A DNA stretch of 64,000 bases from Bradyrhizobium campsiandrae (lineage in GTDB: Bacteria > Pseudomonadota > Alphaproteobacteria > Rhizobiales > Xanthobacteraceae): assembly GCF_014529705.1 (NCBI RefSeq), contig NZ_JAANIH010000019.1, positions 1 to 64,000 on the forward strand, in the 5' to 3' direction. This document shows positions 8,722 through 18,301 of this stretch, piece after piece (the stretch's first letter is position 1; every line of letters begins with the position of its first letter). The position numbers were made by a program, and so were the translations under genes. Under the pieces are notes generated by a model, which saw nothing but the letters and a program-made list of their open reading frames with translations, did no database searches and was not told where the DNA came from.

Positions 8722-10053
8722 ATGAAGCATTTGCCGATTTTTGGTAGTCATGGCGCGCCGGCCGAGGTCGGAACGAAAGGCCGCCCTCAATACCACCGAC
8801 TGCTCAGGCTCACTGCCTGGTTCGCGGGAGGATACCCGAAACCCGGCGGGAATCTCGCTGCGACCCCTGTGCCGCCGTCTGTCCCGACACCGATGCTCGC
8901 CCTCGCAAAAGGCCAGCGAGAACTGCGACTCGATCTTTTCCGCGGCCTCGCGCTCTGGCTGATCTATATCGATCACGTTTCACCCGACCTCCTCACGTGG
9001 GTGACGATTCGCAACTACGGGTTCAGCGATGCCGCCGAAGTGTTCATCTTCATCTCCGGCTTCACCGCAGCTCTGGTCTATGGTCGCGCGACCTTCGAGG
9101 CCGGCTTCGTCACAGGAACAGCACGCGTGCTGCGACGGGTCTGGCAAATCTATACCGCCCATCTTCTGCTCTTCCTGGTCCTGATGGCCGAAATCGCCTT
9201 TGTTACGAGCGTCTCCGAGAAGCCGGCGTTCTACATCCAGGAGATGGAGGTCGGAGATTTCTTTAGGCAACCCGGATCCGAAATCATCCAGGCGCTCTTC
9301 CTGCGCTTCCGCCCGCTGAACATGGATGTCCTGCCGCTCTATGTGGTGCTGATGGCGTTTCTGCCCTTGGTCCTGCTAGTTGCACGTTTACACAGGGATC
9401 TTCCGCTCGCCTGCTCTGTCGCGCTCTATATCCTTACGCTCCGGTACGATCTGCACCTGTCGACTTATCCGGACGGTTTCTGGTCGTTCAATCCCTACGC
9501 ATGGCAGTTGCTGTTCGTCTTCGGCGCCTGGTGCGCACTTGGAGGCGGAAAGCGACTATCCCCCATTCTCAACTCTCGAGCAGTCTTCTGGCTCGCCCTC
9601 GCCTATCTCTGCGCCGCGTTTTTCGTTACCATGACCTGGTATTTTCCGTCCTTGGAAAGGCTGATTCCCGGCTGGCTGGCGCGGCTGATCTATCCCATCG
9701 ACAAGACCGATTTTGACATCCTGAGGTTTGCGCATTTCCTCGCACTGGCGGTGGTCGTCCTGCGCTTCGTACCCGGTGACTGGGCGGAGTTGCGATCGGC
9801 CTGGGCGCGGCCTCTGATCCTTTGCGGGCAGTATTCACTGCAGATCTTTGCACTTGGAGTCGCCTTGTCATTCGCCGGCTATGCTCTTCTAACGGAGCTT
9901 GATGCCGGTGTCGTGCTGCACGTCTTGATCGGCGCCGCCGGCATCCTGATGTTGTACAGCGTCGCCTGGGTGTTCAGCTGGTACAAATGGGCAATGTCCG
10001 GGCGCGAGCGCGCCAAGACGAATACGTCAGAGCTAATCACGCAAAGTGCTTAA
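8722..10053 (+). CDS. opgC: OpgC-domain membrane protein (periplasmic glucan modification), copy 1
   Basis: An integral membrane protein of 443 residues with about ten helices. The OpgC pattern is clear: ELRLDLFRGLALWLIYIDHVSPD with the conserved His, then RNYGFSDAAEVFIFISGF, PLNMDVLPLYVVLM and FDILRFAHFLAL. OpgC proteins add succinyl groups to osmoregulated periplasmic glucans. The start is uncertain: ATG 8722 has a good RBS (AGGGGGC) but gives an unusual 57-residue extension, while ATG 8893 (MLALAKGQRELRLD) gives the usual length. The next gene is a tandem paralogue on the same strand. Confidence 0.85.
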   Translation: MKHLPIFGSHGAPAEVGTKGRPQYHRLLRLTAWFAGGYPKPGGNLAATPVPPSVPTPMLALAKGQRELRLDLFRGLALWLIYIDHVSPDLLTWVTIRNYGFSDAAEVFIFISGFTAALVYGRATFEAGFVTGTARVLRRVWQIYTAHLLLFLVLMAEIAFVTSVSEKPAFYIQEMEVGDFFRQPGSEIIQALFLRFRPLNMDVLPLYVVLMAFLPLVLLVARLHRDLPLACSVALYILTLRYDLHLSTYPDGFWSFNPYAWQLLFVFGAWCALGGGKRLSPILNSRAVFWLALAYLCAAFFVTMTWYFPSLERLIPGWLARLIYPIDKTDFDILRFAHFLALAVVVLRFVPGDWAELRSAWARPLILCGQYSLQIFALGVALSFAGYALLTELDAGVVLHVLIGAAGILMLYSVAWVFSWYKWAMSGRERAKTNTSELITQSA

Positions 10054-10068
10054 TGAATATTCACCCTA

Positions 10069-11298
10069 ATGAATGGACCGACGGACATGGGAAAAGAGAG
10101 CACGGATCGGTTTGTCGTCGAGCGAGATTTGAGGCTCGACCTTTTGCGCGGACTTGGTCTCTGGATGATCTTTCTCGATCACATTCCGGATGACGTCGTG
10201 GCCTGGCTTACGCTGCGCAATTACGGCTTCAGCGACGCGGCCGAGTTTTTCGTGTTCATTTCCGGCTACCTCCTTGGGTTCATCTACGTTCCCATCGTCG
10301 CCTCGGGCCAGTTCCTTGCAGCCTTGAAGCGCCTGTGGCTGCGGGCCTGGCAAATGTATGTCGCCCACATCCTGCTGTTCCTCGCCTTCACGGCGCAGAT
10401 CGCTCGCGCCGCGCGGAAGTGGGACAACCCGATGTACAAGGACGAGTTCAACGTCGCCAACTTCCTTGCACACCCTGACGAATTGATCGGAAAGGCGCTC
10501 ACGCTGCAATACAAGCCGGTCGATCTCGACGTTCTGCCGCTTTACATTTCCCTGGTTGTGGTTGCTCCCTTTGTGGTGTGGTGCCTCGTGCGCCGCCCGA
10601 ACCTGACCCTGGCCGGTTCGATCGTGCTGTACCTGCTGGCGCGCTACTTCGACTGGAACTTGCCGTCATATCCGAAAGGGGCAACCTGGTATTTCAACCC
10701 GTTTGCCTGGCAATTGATGTTCTTTTTCGGTGCCTGGTGCGGCTGCGGTGCTGTCGCCCAGATCAGCAAATTCCTCCGCTCGCGCATCGTGTTCGCAGTC
10801 GCGATCGCCTGGATCCTCTTCGCTCTGGTTATCGTGATGACCTGGCACAGCGTGTTCCTGGAGTCGCTGATCCCGAAGTGGATGATCAAGCTTATCTATC
10901 CGATCGACAAGACCGATCTCGATATGCTGCGGTTCACGCATTTCCTTGCGCTTGCCGTCATCGTCTCACGCTATCTTAGCCGAGACTGGGCCGGGCTTAA
11001 ATCGAAGTGGCTCCGCCCTCTCGTGCTCTGCGGCCAGCATTCGCTGCCGCTGTTCTGCCTCGGCGTATTCCTGTCCTTTGGCGTGCATTGGATACTTGTT
11101 CAATGGAAACACCAAGTCATTGAGCAAATTCTGCTGAGCATCGGCGGAATGGCCATCATGACGGCAGCCGCCTGGGTTCTGGATAGAGCACAAAGGGTGC
11201 CGAACCTCTTCGTCGACGCGGGGATCAAGGAAGAACAAAACCCGGTCGCTCAACCCGAGCCGATGGCTGGGATACGAACACAGCCAAGCGCGGCATGA
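10069..11298 (+). CDS. opgC: OpgC-domain membrane protein, copy 2
   Basis: A protein of 409 residues, collinear with copy 1 over its whole length. Shared motifs include RDLRLDLLRGLGLWMIFLDHIPDD, RNYGFSDAAEFFVFISGY, LDVLPLYISLV, WYFNPFAWQLMFFFGAWC and IYPIDKTDLDMLRFTHFLAL. It starts 15 bp after copy 1 ends, so the two arose by tandem duplication and share a transcript. An alternative start is ATG 10087. A soluble C-terminal tail of about 30 residues is proline- and glutamate-rich. Two OpgC-like enzymes may use different acyl donors or glucans; the sequence does not say which. Confidence 0.86.
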   Translation: MNGPTDMGKESTDRFVVERDLRLDLLRGLGLWMIFLDHIPDDVVAWLTLRNYGFSDAAEFFVFISGYLLGFIYVPIVASGQFLAALKRLWLRAWQMYVAHILLFLAFTAQIARAARKWDNPMYKDEFNVANFLAHPDELIGKALTLQYKPVDLDVLPLYISLVVVAPFVVWCLVRRPNLTLAGSIVLYLLARYFDWNLPSYPKGATWYFNPFAWQLMFFFGAWCGCGAVAQISKFLRSRIVFAVAIAWILFALVIVMTWHSVFLESLIPKWMIKLIYPIDKTDLDMLRFTHFLALAVIVSRYLSRDWAGLKSKWLRPLVLCGQHSLPLFCLGVFLSFGVHWILVQWKHQVIEQILLSIGGMAIMTAAAWVLDRAQRVPNLFVDAGIKEEQNPVAQPEPMAGIRTQPSAA

Positions 11299-11315
11299 GA
11301 GGCGAGGAGTCAAAC

Positions 11316-11807
11316 ATGTACAAGAGCCCGATGATTGCCATTTGCATAGCGTTGCTCGCGATAGGGGTTGCAAGAGCGGAGACGTCATCCCCTGCCGCGA
11401 TGGACGCTGCAAGAAGCCTGGCCGTGACTTTGAAGGTCGCCGATCAATACAAGTCTCTCCTGCCAGGCATTTTGCTCAGGCTCCGGCCAACCTTGTCTCA
11501 GGACCGTCCGGAGATCGAGCGTGACTTCGACGCCGCGATGCCGGCCATCTTGGAAGCCAACCAATCGAAATACTCTACCTCGATGATCGAGGGCGCCGCG
11601 GCGCTCTACGCCAAGATATTCTCGACGGATGAACTCCGTGCCATCGACGCGTTCTATCGCAGCCCTGCCGGCCAGAAATATATCGAAAAATCGCACGAGC
11701 TCTCGGAGATAAACCAGAAAGTCAGCGATGAAATCTCGCGCGAAGCTGCGGACGAGATGAAAGAGCGGATCACCCAATCGCTGCGAGAGAAGGGCCACAA
11801 ACTCTAG
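11316..11807 (+). CDS. DUF2059 secreted protein
   Basis: A protein of 163 residues from ATG 11316, which has AGGAG 8 bases upstream; the frame open from 11295 overlaps opgC. A signal peptide (MYKSPMIAICIALLAIGVARA) precedes a helical domain. The DUF2059 hallmark is FSTDELRAIDAFYRSPAGQKYIEKS near residues 100-125. Function is unknown; the protein is expected in the periplasm. It lies 17 bp behind opgC copy 2 and is likely co-transcribed, so it could act in the same envelope process. Confidence 0.85.
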   Translation: MYKSPMIAICIALLAIGVARAETSSPAAMDAARSLAVTLKVADQYKSLLPGILLRLRPTLSQDRPEIERDFDAAMPAILEANQSKYSTSMIEGAAALYAKIFSTDELRAIDAFYRSPAGQKYIEKSHELSEINQKVSDEISREAADEMKERITQSLREKGHKL

Positions 11808-11897
11808 CAGATCAGTCGTGACGGAACGACCGCCACGCAGCGCGCCAAGACTTCCAAACGAGAGTTGTGGCTCGCTTTTTGATCGAACGGATCACGC

Positions 11898-13652
11898 ATG
11901 AACTGCGAAAATGTACTGTTGCGAGTTACGGACGATCTGATTTCCGTTGCCGATGCACCGGATCCTCCTGTCGCGAGCGACCGATGGCCTAGCGCCCCTT
12001 CGAAGATCTTTGATCTTCTAACCTTGGCATTTCTTGCAGCAGTCATTCTTGTCGTGAGCTTCACGGTCAAGGATTACGCTATTTCCAATGATGAAGGCGT
12101 GCAGCACCACTATGGGGAGCTGATCATCGCGTATTATCAAAGTGGATTCAGGCTACGCGATGTGTTCACCTTCGAAAACCTGTATCTCTACGGAGGCCTG
12201 TTCGACGTCATAGCGATATGGCTCGGCCATGCCATGGCCCTCGACGTCTACGAAGTGCGCCATGTCCTCTGCGCCATGACAGGTGTCGCTGGCATTGCCG
12301 TCAGTGGCGCCACGGCGCGTTCAATCGCCGGCCCCCGCGCCGGCCTCATTGCCACCGTCGCGCTTACACTTTGTGGGGCATGGTATGGCGCCATGTTCAA
12401 TCACACGAAGGACATCCCGTTTGCCGCCGCAATGGCCGGGGCGACATTGTTCTTGCTCCGCTTGGCTCGCCAATTGCCGTCGCCTCGGACCTTCGATGTT
12501 GTCGTGTTCGGCTGCCTTGCCGGCGTAGCCCTTGGCTTGCGGAGCTACGGCTTGCTGCTGTTTGTCTATCTCGGGCTTGCAATTGTGATCTATCTGCCCC
12601 CCGCGGAAAGCGTCAGGGCGCGCCTTTTCTTTGCGGGCAGATCCCTGTTGAAGATGTCCCCCGCCGTGGTGGTCGCCTATCCGCTGATGATACTGGCCTG
12701 GCCGTGGGCTGCGCTGTCACCCCTCAATCCGATCCGTGGCCTGTTTGCCTTCTCGGAATTTCAGTATGCGATCCGCACGATGTTTGTCGGCCGCGTCTAC
12801 GAGATGGCCAACGTGCCGCGCGTCTATGTCCCCGGTTATCTCCTCATTCGCATACCGCTGATCACTCAGGCCGGCGCCGCGCTGGCGATGATTTCCCTCG
12901 TTTGGAACCCCGTCAAGCGAGGCGTAGTGCAGCGTCGGGAAGTTGCATTGCTATCGATGATGATCCTGCTGCCGTTGGCCTGCCAAGCGCTCGTTCATGG
13001 CCCTGCGTTCAGCGGCATGCGCCATTTCCTGTTCGTGCTTCCTCCGCTGGCGACGCTCGCCGGCGTGGGCCTCAGCCATCTGCTCGATGCGCTCGCTTTA
13101 CCGGGGCGCCGGCTGGCCCCAGCGGCGCTTGCGGTGGTTTGCGCGTCCTTTCTGTCAGAGGGCATCACGCTGGTAAGGCTTCACCCCTACGAGAACCTGT
13201 CCTACAACGCTTTGGTCGGAGGCCTTCCGGGAGCATTCCGCCGCTATGATCTGGACTATTGGTTCAACAGCATGCCAGAGGCGATTGGTAAGCTCGAGGC
13301 GTACGTCAGAGATAGAGTACCCGTCGATCGAACCAAACCGCCGACGGTCTATTCCGTCGCCGTTTGCGGAGAACGTCCGGCCTTTGATCATTCGGTCACC
13401 CTTCCCCGATTGCGGTGGGATTTCCGGTCGGAATGGGACGAGTCGGAGTTCTTCATAGCTCCAACGCAGATGAACTGCGACCGTGACCTCGACGGAGAGA
13501 TCGTTGCTCGTGTGGAAAGGCTCGGCGTCCCCATTGCCTATGTGAAGGATCGGCGAGCGATCGTGAAACGTCCGCCCGCACATTCCGCGCCGCCGGTTGC
13601 CCGGCAGGAGCCCGCCGGAAAGAATATCGCGCAAGCCGTTCCGTTTGATTGA
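11898..13652 (+). CDS. GT39/ArnT-like membrane glycosyltransferase
   Basis: A protein of 584 residues with a cytoplasmic N-terminus, then 10 or more hydrophobic helices from about residue 40 to 410 and a soluble C-terminal domain. YAISNDEGVQHHYGE after the first helix carries the Asp-Glu pair that GT39/GT83 (PMT_2) enzymes use to activate the lipid-linked sugar. MFNHTKDIPFAAAMAG and HPYENLSYNALVGGLPGAFRRYDLDYW are further family features. It should transfer a sugar from a polyprenyl phosphate to an envelope acceptor. It lies 90 bp after the DUF2059 gene and may belong to the same envelope unit. The acceptor is unknown. Confidence 0.75.
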   Translation: MNCENVLLRVTDDLISVADAPDPPVASDRWPSAPSKIFDLLTLAFLAAVILVVSFTVKDYAISNDEGVQHHYGELIIAYYQSGFRLRDVFTFENLYLYGGLFDVIAIWLGHAMALDVYEVRHVLCAMTGVAGIAVSGATARSIAGPRAGLIATVALTLCGAWYGAMFNHTKDIPFAAAMAGATLFLLRLARQLPSPRTFDVVVFGCLAGVALGLRSYGLLLFVYLGLAIVIYLPPAESVRARLFFAGRSLLKMSPAVVVAYPLMILAWPWAALSPLNPIRGLFAFSEFQYAIRTMFVGRVYEMANVPRVYVPGYLLIRIPLITQAGAALAMISLVWNPVKRGVVQRREVALLSMMILLPLACQALVHGPAFSGMRHFLFVLPPLATLAGVGLSHLLDALALPGRRLAPAALAVVCASFLSEGITLVRLHPYENLSYNALVGGLPGAFRRYDLDYWFNSMPEAIGKLEAYVRDRVPVDRTKPPTVYSVAVCGERPAFDHSVTLPRLRWDFRSEWDESEFFIAPTQMNCDRDLDGEIVARVERLGVPIAYVKDRRAIVKRPPAHSAPPVARQEPAGKNIAQAVPFD

Positions 13653-13917
13653 GGCTCCTCGCCGAGCCGGAGTTCTTGCCAAGACCTTGGTATGGAGCCT
13701 GGTCAAAATCGATAAGCAGCCCATGGACAGATCGTCGGTGAGAAGGCGGCTCGAGCGGATTGGCTACGATCGACTAGTGATGCGATAAACTCGTGCGCTG
13801 CCCTCAACGCCACGGAAATTCGTCCGAACTGCTTTCGCCCCGTCACGGCACTTACAATCGGTGCCAGTGCCGGATCGAGCCTGAAAATGATATTTCAGCT
13901 TGGGGTAGCGCCTCTTA

Positions 13918-14157
13918 TCAATCCAAGGACTCCTCTCGCGTAAGCACCACGGACAGCGACCGAATTGTCGGTGCTGCAAGCAGCACAATGGGAGACATGA
14001 CTGCCCATGAGACCAGCCAAGAGGCAAGCCAATTCCACAAGAAATTGTCGGCTGCCATCGCGGGAAAGCTGGCGATGCCGGCCGCAATCAGGGAGGTCAA
14101 TCCCGACTGGATGACGCCAAAGACGAAGTGACTGTAGCGGCGCGGAATTGCGAACAT
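13918..14157 (-). CDS. DUF2798 small membrane protein
   Basis: A protein of 79 residues with two hydrophobic helices (FGVIQSGLTSLIAAGIASF and NFLWNWLASWLVSWAVMSPIVLL), then PTIRSLSVVL. The W-x3-WLxSW spacing and the Pro before the second helix end match the DUF2798 family. Function is unknown. It stands alone between the GT39-like gene and the patatin gene. The flanking 13653-13917 gap shows no gene. Confidence 0.75.
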   Translation of the reverse strand: MFAIPRRYSHFVFGVIQSGLTSLIAAGIASFPAMAADNFLWNWLASWLVSWAVMSPIVLLAAPTIRSLSVVLTREESLD

Positions 14158-14249
14158 AGGCCCCTCAAAATCAATCGGACGGCGGCTATGCTACTCGTGC
14201 GTATCACCATTTCAATGCGTGTGGATGCTCAAAGGGCTGCCCTGAGTGC

Positions 14250-15404
14250 CTATTCTGCCGCCATCGGCATCATTTCCTGTTGCTCATGGAGGACTACACC
14301 CGCGAGGGGATCGAACTCGCCTTTCCATGGTGCACTCTCAAGCACAGCCTTGGTATGGGCGTAGCCCGCATCCCACCGTCGCATGATTCCTTTCGGGCTG
14401 AAATCGATGTCCTTGGTGTGGGTCTCGCGATCGAGCTGAGGCGCGAGAAGACGAACGACATGCATGCGGGTCCGGCAGCCATAACCGGTCAGTTCGCGAA
14501 CGGCAGGATCGGCACGCTCGCTCTCAGGCAGGCGAGCGGCGAGCTCATTGATGATGTGGCGCAAGCGATGCGCCTGCTGTTGTCGTGCGATTTGGCTCGC
14601 AATTCGGCTCGAATACTGCACGTCCTTATGCCGGTTGAAGACCTCTGCCATGGTCGTGGGCTCGTGACCCATTGGATTCCACAGATGAACTGCAAAGATC
14701 AGCGAATCCCTGCGTGGGTTATCATCAAAGACCGCTTCCGTGGGCGTGTTCGAGAGAATGCCTCCGTCCCAATACAGTTCGCCATCAATCCGTATCGCGG
14801 GGAACGCCGGCGGCAGCGCGCCCGACGCCATGATGTGCTTCACCGTCAGCTCGCCGTCGCGGGTATCGAAGTAGCGCATCTGACTGGTCCGAACGTGAGC
14901 CGCACCGACCGTCAGCCGCGGCTTGCAGCGATTCACCAGGTCGAAGTCCACAAGCTCGCTCAGTGTCTTCTCGAGTGGAGCCGTCGAATAGAAGCCCGCG
15001 TGATCGGCGCCGAGCGGATAGGAATCCCCGGCGTGAGCCAGTGGATTGGGCCGAAAAAAGCCCGGAATTCCGTTGGTGACCGTCGCCCAGTACGAAAGCT
15101 TGTCATTGAAATCTGGAAAGGCCGTGCGCAGATTCCAGATCGGATTCTGCTCCATGCGCTTCCAGAAGGCCTTGAGCCTCGCCAATCTGTTCTGGGGCTC
15201 ATTGCCCGCGATCAGGCTGGCGTTGATCGCTCCAATCGAGGTCCCGATGATCCAATCAGGCTCGATGCCGGCCTCGTGGATTGCCTGGTAGACCCCGGCC
15301 TGATACGAGCCGAGCGCTCCGCCGCCCTGCAGCACAAGCACGACTTGGCCGGGCAAATCCCGGACTTTGGCAGCCTCGACTGCGTTTCCCTGCATCGCAT
15401 TCAT
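14250..15404 (-). CDS. Patatin-like phospholipase with C-terminal DUF3734 domain
   Basis: A protein of 384 residues from ATG 15404, chosen for its RBS AGGGGAG; the frame extends to 15473. The patatin fold is shown by the oxyanion motif LQGGGALGSYQAGVYQA, the nucleophile elbow GTSIGAINA (Ser) and the catalytic Asp in DGGILSNTP. The C-terminal third (residues about 270-380, including MRRWDAGYAHTKAVLE) is DUF3734. It is 70 bp behind the 3-hydroxybutyrate dehydrogenase gene on the same strand. This pairing is common and suggests a role in polyhydroxybutyrate or lipid turnover; the real substrate is not established. Confidence 0.88.
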   Translation of the reverse strand: MNAMQGNAVEAAKVRDLPGQVVLVLQGGGALGSYQAGVYQAIHEAGIEPDWIIGTSIGAINASLIAGNEPQNRLARLKAFWKRMEQNPIWNLRTAFPDFNDKLSYWATVTNGIPGFFRPNPLAHAGDSYPLGADHAGFYSTAPLEKTLSELVDFDLVNRCKPRLTVGAAHVRTSQMRYFDTRDGELTVKHIMASGALPPAFPAIRIDGELYWDGGILSNTPTEAVFDDNPRRDSLIFAVHLWNPMGHEPTTMAEVFNRHKDVQYSSRIASQIARQQQAHRLRHIINELAARLPESERADPAVRELTGYGCRTRMHVVRLLAPQLDRETHTKDIDFSPKGIMRRWDAGYAHTKAVLESAPWKGEFDPLAGVVLHEQQEMMPMAAE

Positions 15405-15474
15405 CTTTCGCTCCCCTGAACGCTTGCTCTCGTCATTCTTCGCAGAGCCGCGGACTTTGTTACGGCTGCTCATC

Positions 15475-16299
15475 TCAGTGGGCGGTCCAGCCGCCGTCGA
15501 CCGGGAGGGCTATGCCCGTGATCGAAGCCGCCGCATCGGTTGATAGAAAGACCGCCAACGAGCCGATTTCCTCGACCGTGGCGAAGCGCTTGTTGGGCTG
15601 CTGTGCGAGAAGTACATCGCGGATGACTTGATCCCGCGAAATGCCGTGAGCCTTGGCTTGACCGTCGATCTGCGCCTCCACGAGGGGCGTATAGACGTAG
15701 CCTGGGCAGATCGCGTTGCAGGTGATGCCCTCCTCCGCGGTCTCGAGAGCCGTAACCTTGGTCAGGCCAACAATCCCATGCTTGGCCGCGACATAGGCCG
15801 CCTTGAAGGGAGACCCGACCAGCGCGTGGGCAGACGCAATGTTGATGACCCTGCCGAACCCATTCTGCCGCATCGCGGGGAGCGCAAGACGGGTCGTATG
15901 AAAGGCCGACGACAGGTTGATGGCGAGGATCTGGTCCCACTTTTCGACAGGAAACTGCTCCAGCGGCGCGACATGCTGGATGCCAGCGTTGTTGACAAGG
16001 ATATCCAGCCGGCCTGCCTGGGCCACCGTCGCGGCAATCATTTCAGCGATCGATTTCGGCTTGCTCATGTCGGCGGGCGAATAGCTCGCCCCTACCCCGA
16101 AATCCGCAACGATCTGCTCGCGCGTCCGTCCAATCTCCTCGGGAGCCCCAAGACCGTTGAGCACCACATCGGCACCGGCAGCCGCTAAAGCTCGCGCAAT
16201 CCCGAGCCCAATGCCGCTGGTCGAGCCGGTGACCAGCGCTACCTTGCCGACCAGCGTCCGCGCGGCGGTTTGATCCTGCAATTTGATGGGAATGTTCAT
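15475..16299 (-). CDS. bdhA: D-3-hydroxybutyrate dehydrogenase (SDR family)
   Basis: A protein of 274 residues with the classical SDR layout. The NAD-binding TGSTSGIGLGIA is near residue 25, followed by NNAGIQH, the catalytic Ser in IASAHALVGSPFK and Tyr-Lys in AAYVAAKHG. The IASAHALVGSPFKAAYVAAKHG segment and the C-terminal QQPNKRF are typical of 3-hydroxybutyrate dehydrogenase. It oxidises D-3-hydroxybutyrate to acetoacetate, the step after polyhydroxybutyrate depolymerisation. A patatin-DUF3734 gene follows it, and a divergent LysR gene begins 192 bp away and may regulate it. Confidence 0.9.
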   Translation of the reverse strand: MNIPIKLQDQTAARTLVGKVALVTGSTSGIGLGIARALAAAGADVVLNGLGAPEEIGRTREQIVADFGVGASYSPADMSKPKSIAEMIAATVAQAGRLDILVNNAGIQHVAPLEQFPVEKWDQILAINLSSAFHTTRLALPAMRQNGFGRVINIASAHALVGSPFKAAYVAAKHGIVGLTKVTALETAEEGITCNAICPGYVYTPLVEAQIDGQAKAHGISRDQVIRDVLLAQQPNKRFATVEEIGSLAVFLSTDAAASITGIALPVDGGWTAH

Positions 16300-16491
16300 A
16301 ATCCGAGCCTCTCATTTGAGCGATGGCGGGTCTGGTGGCGGACCTGGCCTTTGCGAACTTTGAGATGTTTTCCCAGTCTCCGGAAATGCCCTTTGGCTTC
16401 CGAAACCATGCACGCTCGCTATCGGCGTCGGGATGTCATTCCTGGCCTCGATCCGCTAAGGTTCCCATCGATTTTGCTGGGGAGCCGATCC

Positions 16492-17379
16492 ATGGAAATG
16501 CATCAGGTCCGCTATTTTCTCGCGGTGGCGCAGCAGCTCAATTTCACGCGCGCTGCTGAGGAATGTAATGTGACGCAGCCATCCCTCACCCGGGCGATCA
16601 AGCAGCTCGAAGCCGAGCTCGGTGGCGATCTGTTCCGCCGTGAGCGGCCCGCAGCGCAACTGACGGAGCTGGGCCAGCGCATGCACCCGCTGCTCAAGCA
16701 ATGCTATGAGGCGGCGGCGGGTGCTCGTTCGTTGGCGTCTTCGTTCAAGAGCGGCGAGATCGGGGCGCTGCGCATCGCGCTGACACATTCCATCGATCTT
16801 GCACTGCTCATTCCCCACCTGAGCCAGATCAAGCGTCAGTTCAATCGCCTCGAATTCTGTTTCCTGCGCGGCACCGGTCGGGAAGTCGGCGAACTCCTCA
16901 AGAAGGGCGAAGCGGAGCTCGGGATTGCTGCCGAGATCGATGAAGCCTGGGACCGGCTCGACGCCTGGCCACTGTTCACGGAGAGCTTCGAGCTCGTCGT
17001 CAGCAAAGCCCATCGGCTCGCCGAGCGCGCTGAGATCGAGTTCGATGATCTACGCACAGAGCAGCTCCTGAGCCGAACTTACTGCGAGCATTCCAAGCGC
17101 ATTGCGGCCTCACTGCGCGAGCACGGCATCGACGTCGGCCATAGTCACGAAATCTCCAGTGAGCGCGATCTGATCGAGCTGGTCGAAGCCGATATCGGAG
17201 TCGCGATGTTGCCGCACACGTCGTCCGTCCCGGCAAATCTCAAACGCGCGGGCGTGGTGGGATTGGACGCCCGCCGCACGGTCAATCTTTACGGCGTTGC
17301 GGGACGCCAGCGTACCGCAGTAGCCTCTGCAGTCATGCGGATGCTAAGGGGCGCCGATTGGCGAGAGACTGCGGGGTAG
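16492..17379 (+). CDS. LysR-family regulator, divergent from bdhA
   Basis: A protein of 295 residues starting MEMHQVRYFLAVAQQLN. ATG 16492 follows GGGGAG and fits the family; the open frame to 16270 overlaps bdhA antisense. The HTH includes FTRAAEECNVTQPSLTRAIKQLEAELGG, followed by a LysR effector domain (ALTHSIDLALLIPHL and onward). Divergence from the 3-hydroxybutyrate dehydrogenase-patatin unit suggests that it controls that operon. Its HTH is nearly the same as in the LysR protein at 7414. Confidence 0.9.
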   Translation: MEMHQVRYFLAVAQQLNFTRAAEECNVTQPSLTRAIKQLEAELGGDLFRRERPAAQLTELGQRMHPLLKQCYEAAAGARSLASSFKSGEIGALRIALTHSIDLALLIPHLSQIKRQFNRLEFCFLRGTGREVGELLKKGEAELGIAAEIDEAWDRLDAWPLFTESFELVVSKAHRLAERAEIEFDDLRTEQLLSRTYCEHSKRIAASLREHGIDVGHSHEISSERDLIELVEADIGVAMLPHTSSVPANLKRAGVVGLDARRTVNLYGVAGRQRTAVASAVMRMLRGADWRETAG

Positions 17380-17605
17380 CTGTCCCAGCTTCTTTGCTAA
17401 CAGTCCAGCGAGCAAGACGTGTGCTGGTGGAGGCAATTTCGGCCGCTGGCCGCAAAGCGAAAAACATCTGCTCGGGCTGAGTTTTGCCGGTTTGGACCCC
17501 AAGCGGTCCCAACAGATCGTCGTGATTTCATTTTTTAGATGAGCCTATCCGCATGCTTCATGCGTTTCGAGGTTGCCAAGCAGCCAGTTCGGAGTGCGCC
17601 CATTG

Positions 17606-18301
17606 ATGTTCCGCGACAATGATGTCCCCAGCAAAGTACCTAATGTTACGCTCGGCTTCTGGGTGATCAAAATCCTCGCCACTACTTTGGGGGAAACGGG
17701 CGGCGACGCCGTCACCATGAGCTGGCTCCATGCAGACCAGAATGCTCAGAATGGTGGCTATCTGACAGGGACAGCTATTTTTCTGACCATTTTTGTTGCG
17801 GCAGTCATCGCTCAGATATCGACGACGAAGTTCAACGCGTGGATCTACTGGCTGGCCATTGTGGCTTCTACGACCGTGGGCACCGCGATGGCGGATTTTT
17901 TCGATCGTTCGCTCGGCATCGGCTATGTAGGAGGTTCATCCATCCTACTAGCCTGCGTCCTTTGCTCCCTGGGTGCATGGTATCTCACGCTGGGTACTGT
18001 GAACGTTGATTCAGTCACGTCTCCTAAGGCCGAGCTATTCTATTGGATTACGATCGCGTTTTCCCAAACCTTGGGTACTCTGAGTGATTGGATCGCGGAC
18101 GACACTGGTCTCGGATACGATGGTAGCGCTTTGCTGTTTGGTGCAGGCCTTCTTGTCCTTGCTGCGCTGTATTTTTGGACCAATGTCTCGCGGGTGTTTC
18201 TTTTCTGGGCCGCTTTCATTGGCCCTTCAGCTTGCTTGGCAAGTGTCCGCGTTTTCGCCGCTGTCGGGGGTAGAGCGGAGATCGGGCGAGCAGCTGATTG
18301 A
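17606..18301 (+). CDS. COG4705-type multi-pass membrane protein with aberrant C-terminus
   Basis: A protein of 231 residues from ATG 17606 (a TTG at 17573 is less likely). Six to seven membrane helices contain duplicated motifs: VIKILATTLGETGGDAVTM, YWLAIVASTTVGTAMADF, YWITIAFSQTLGTLSDWIAD and GYDGSALLFGAGLL. These belong to the COG4705 family of uncharacterised membrane-anchored proteins. After FLFWAAFI (about 18217) family members normally continue with a TRPLGAT-like motif. Here the last 28 residues are unrelated and end in GGRAEIGRAAD. I infer a 3' truncation or replacement. Function is unknown. Confidence 0.7.
   Translation: MFRDNDVPSKVPNVTLGFWVIKILATTLGETGGDAVTMSWLHADQNAQNGGYLTGTAIFLTIFVAAVIAQISTTKFNAWIYWLAIVASTTVGTAMADFFDRSLGIGYVGGSSILLACVLCSLGAWYLTLGTVNVDSVTSPKAELFYWITIAFSQTLGTLSDWIADDTGLGYDGSALLFGAGLLVLAALYFWTNVSRVFLFWAAFIGPSACLASVRVFAAVGGRAEIGRAAD

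Noticed and set aside
8741..8962. Arg-rich 73-codon frame (MARRPRSERKAALN) as a possible insertion-sequence fragment
   Set aside because: It overlaps the 5' part of opgC, ends without a conserved domain, and no terminal inverted repeats are visible.
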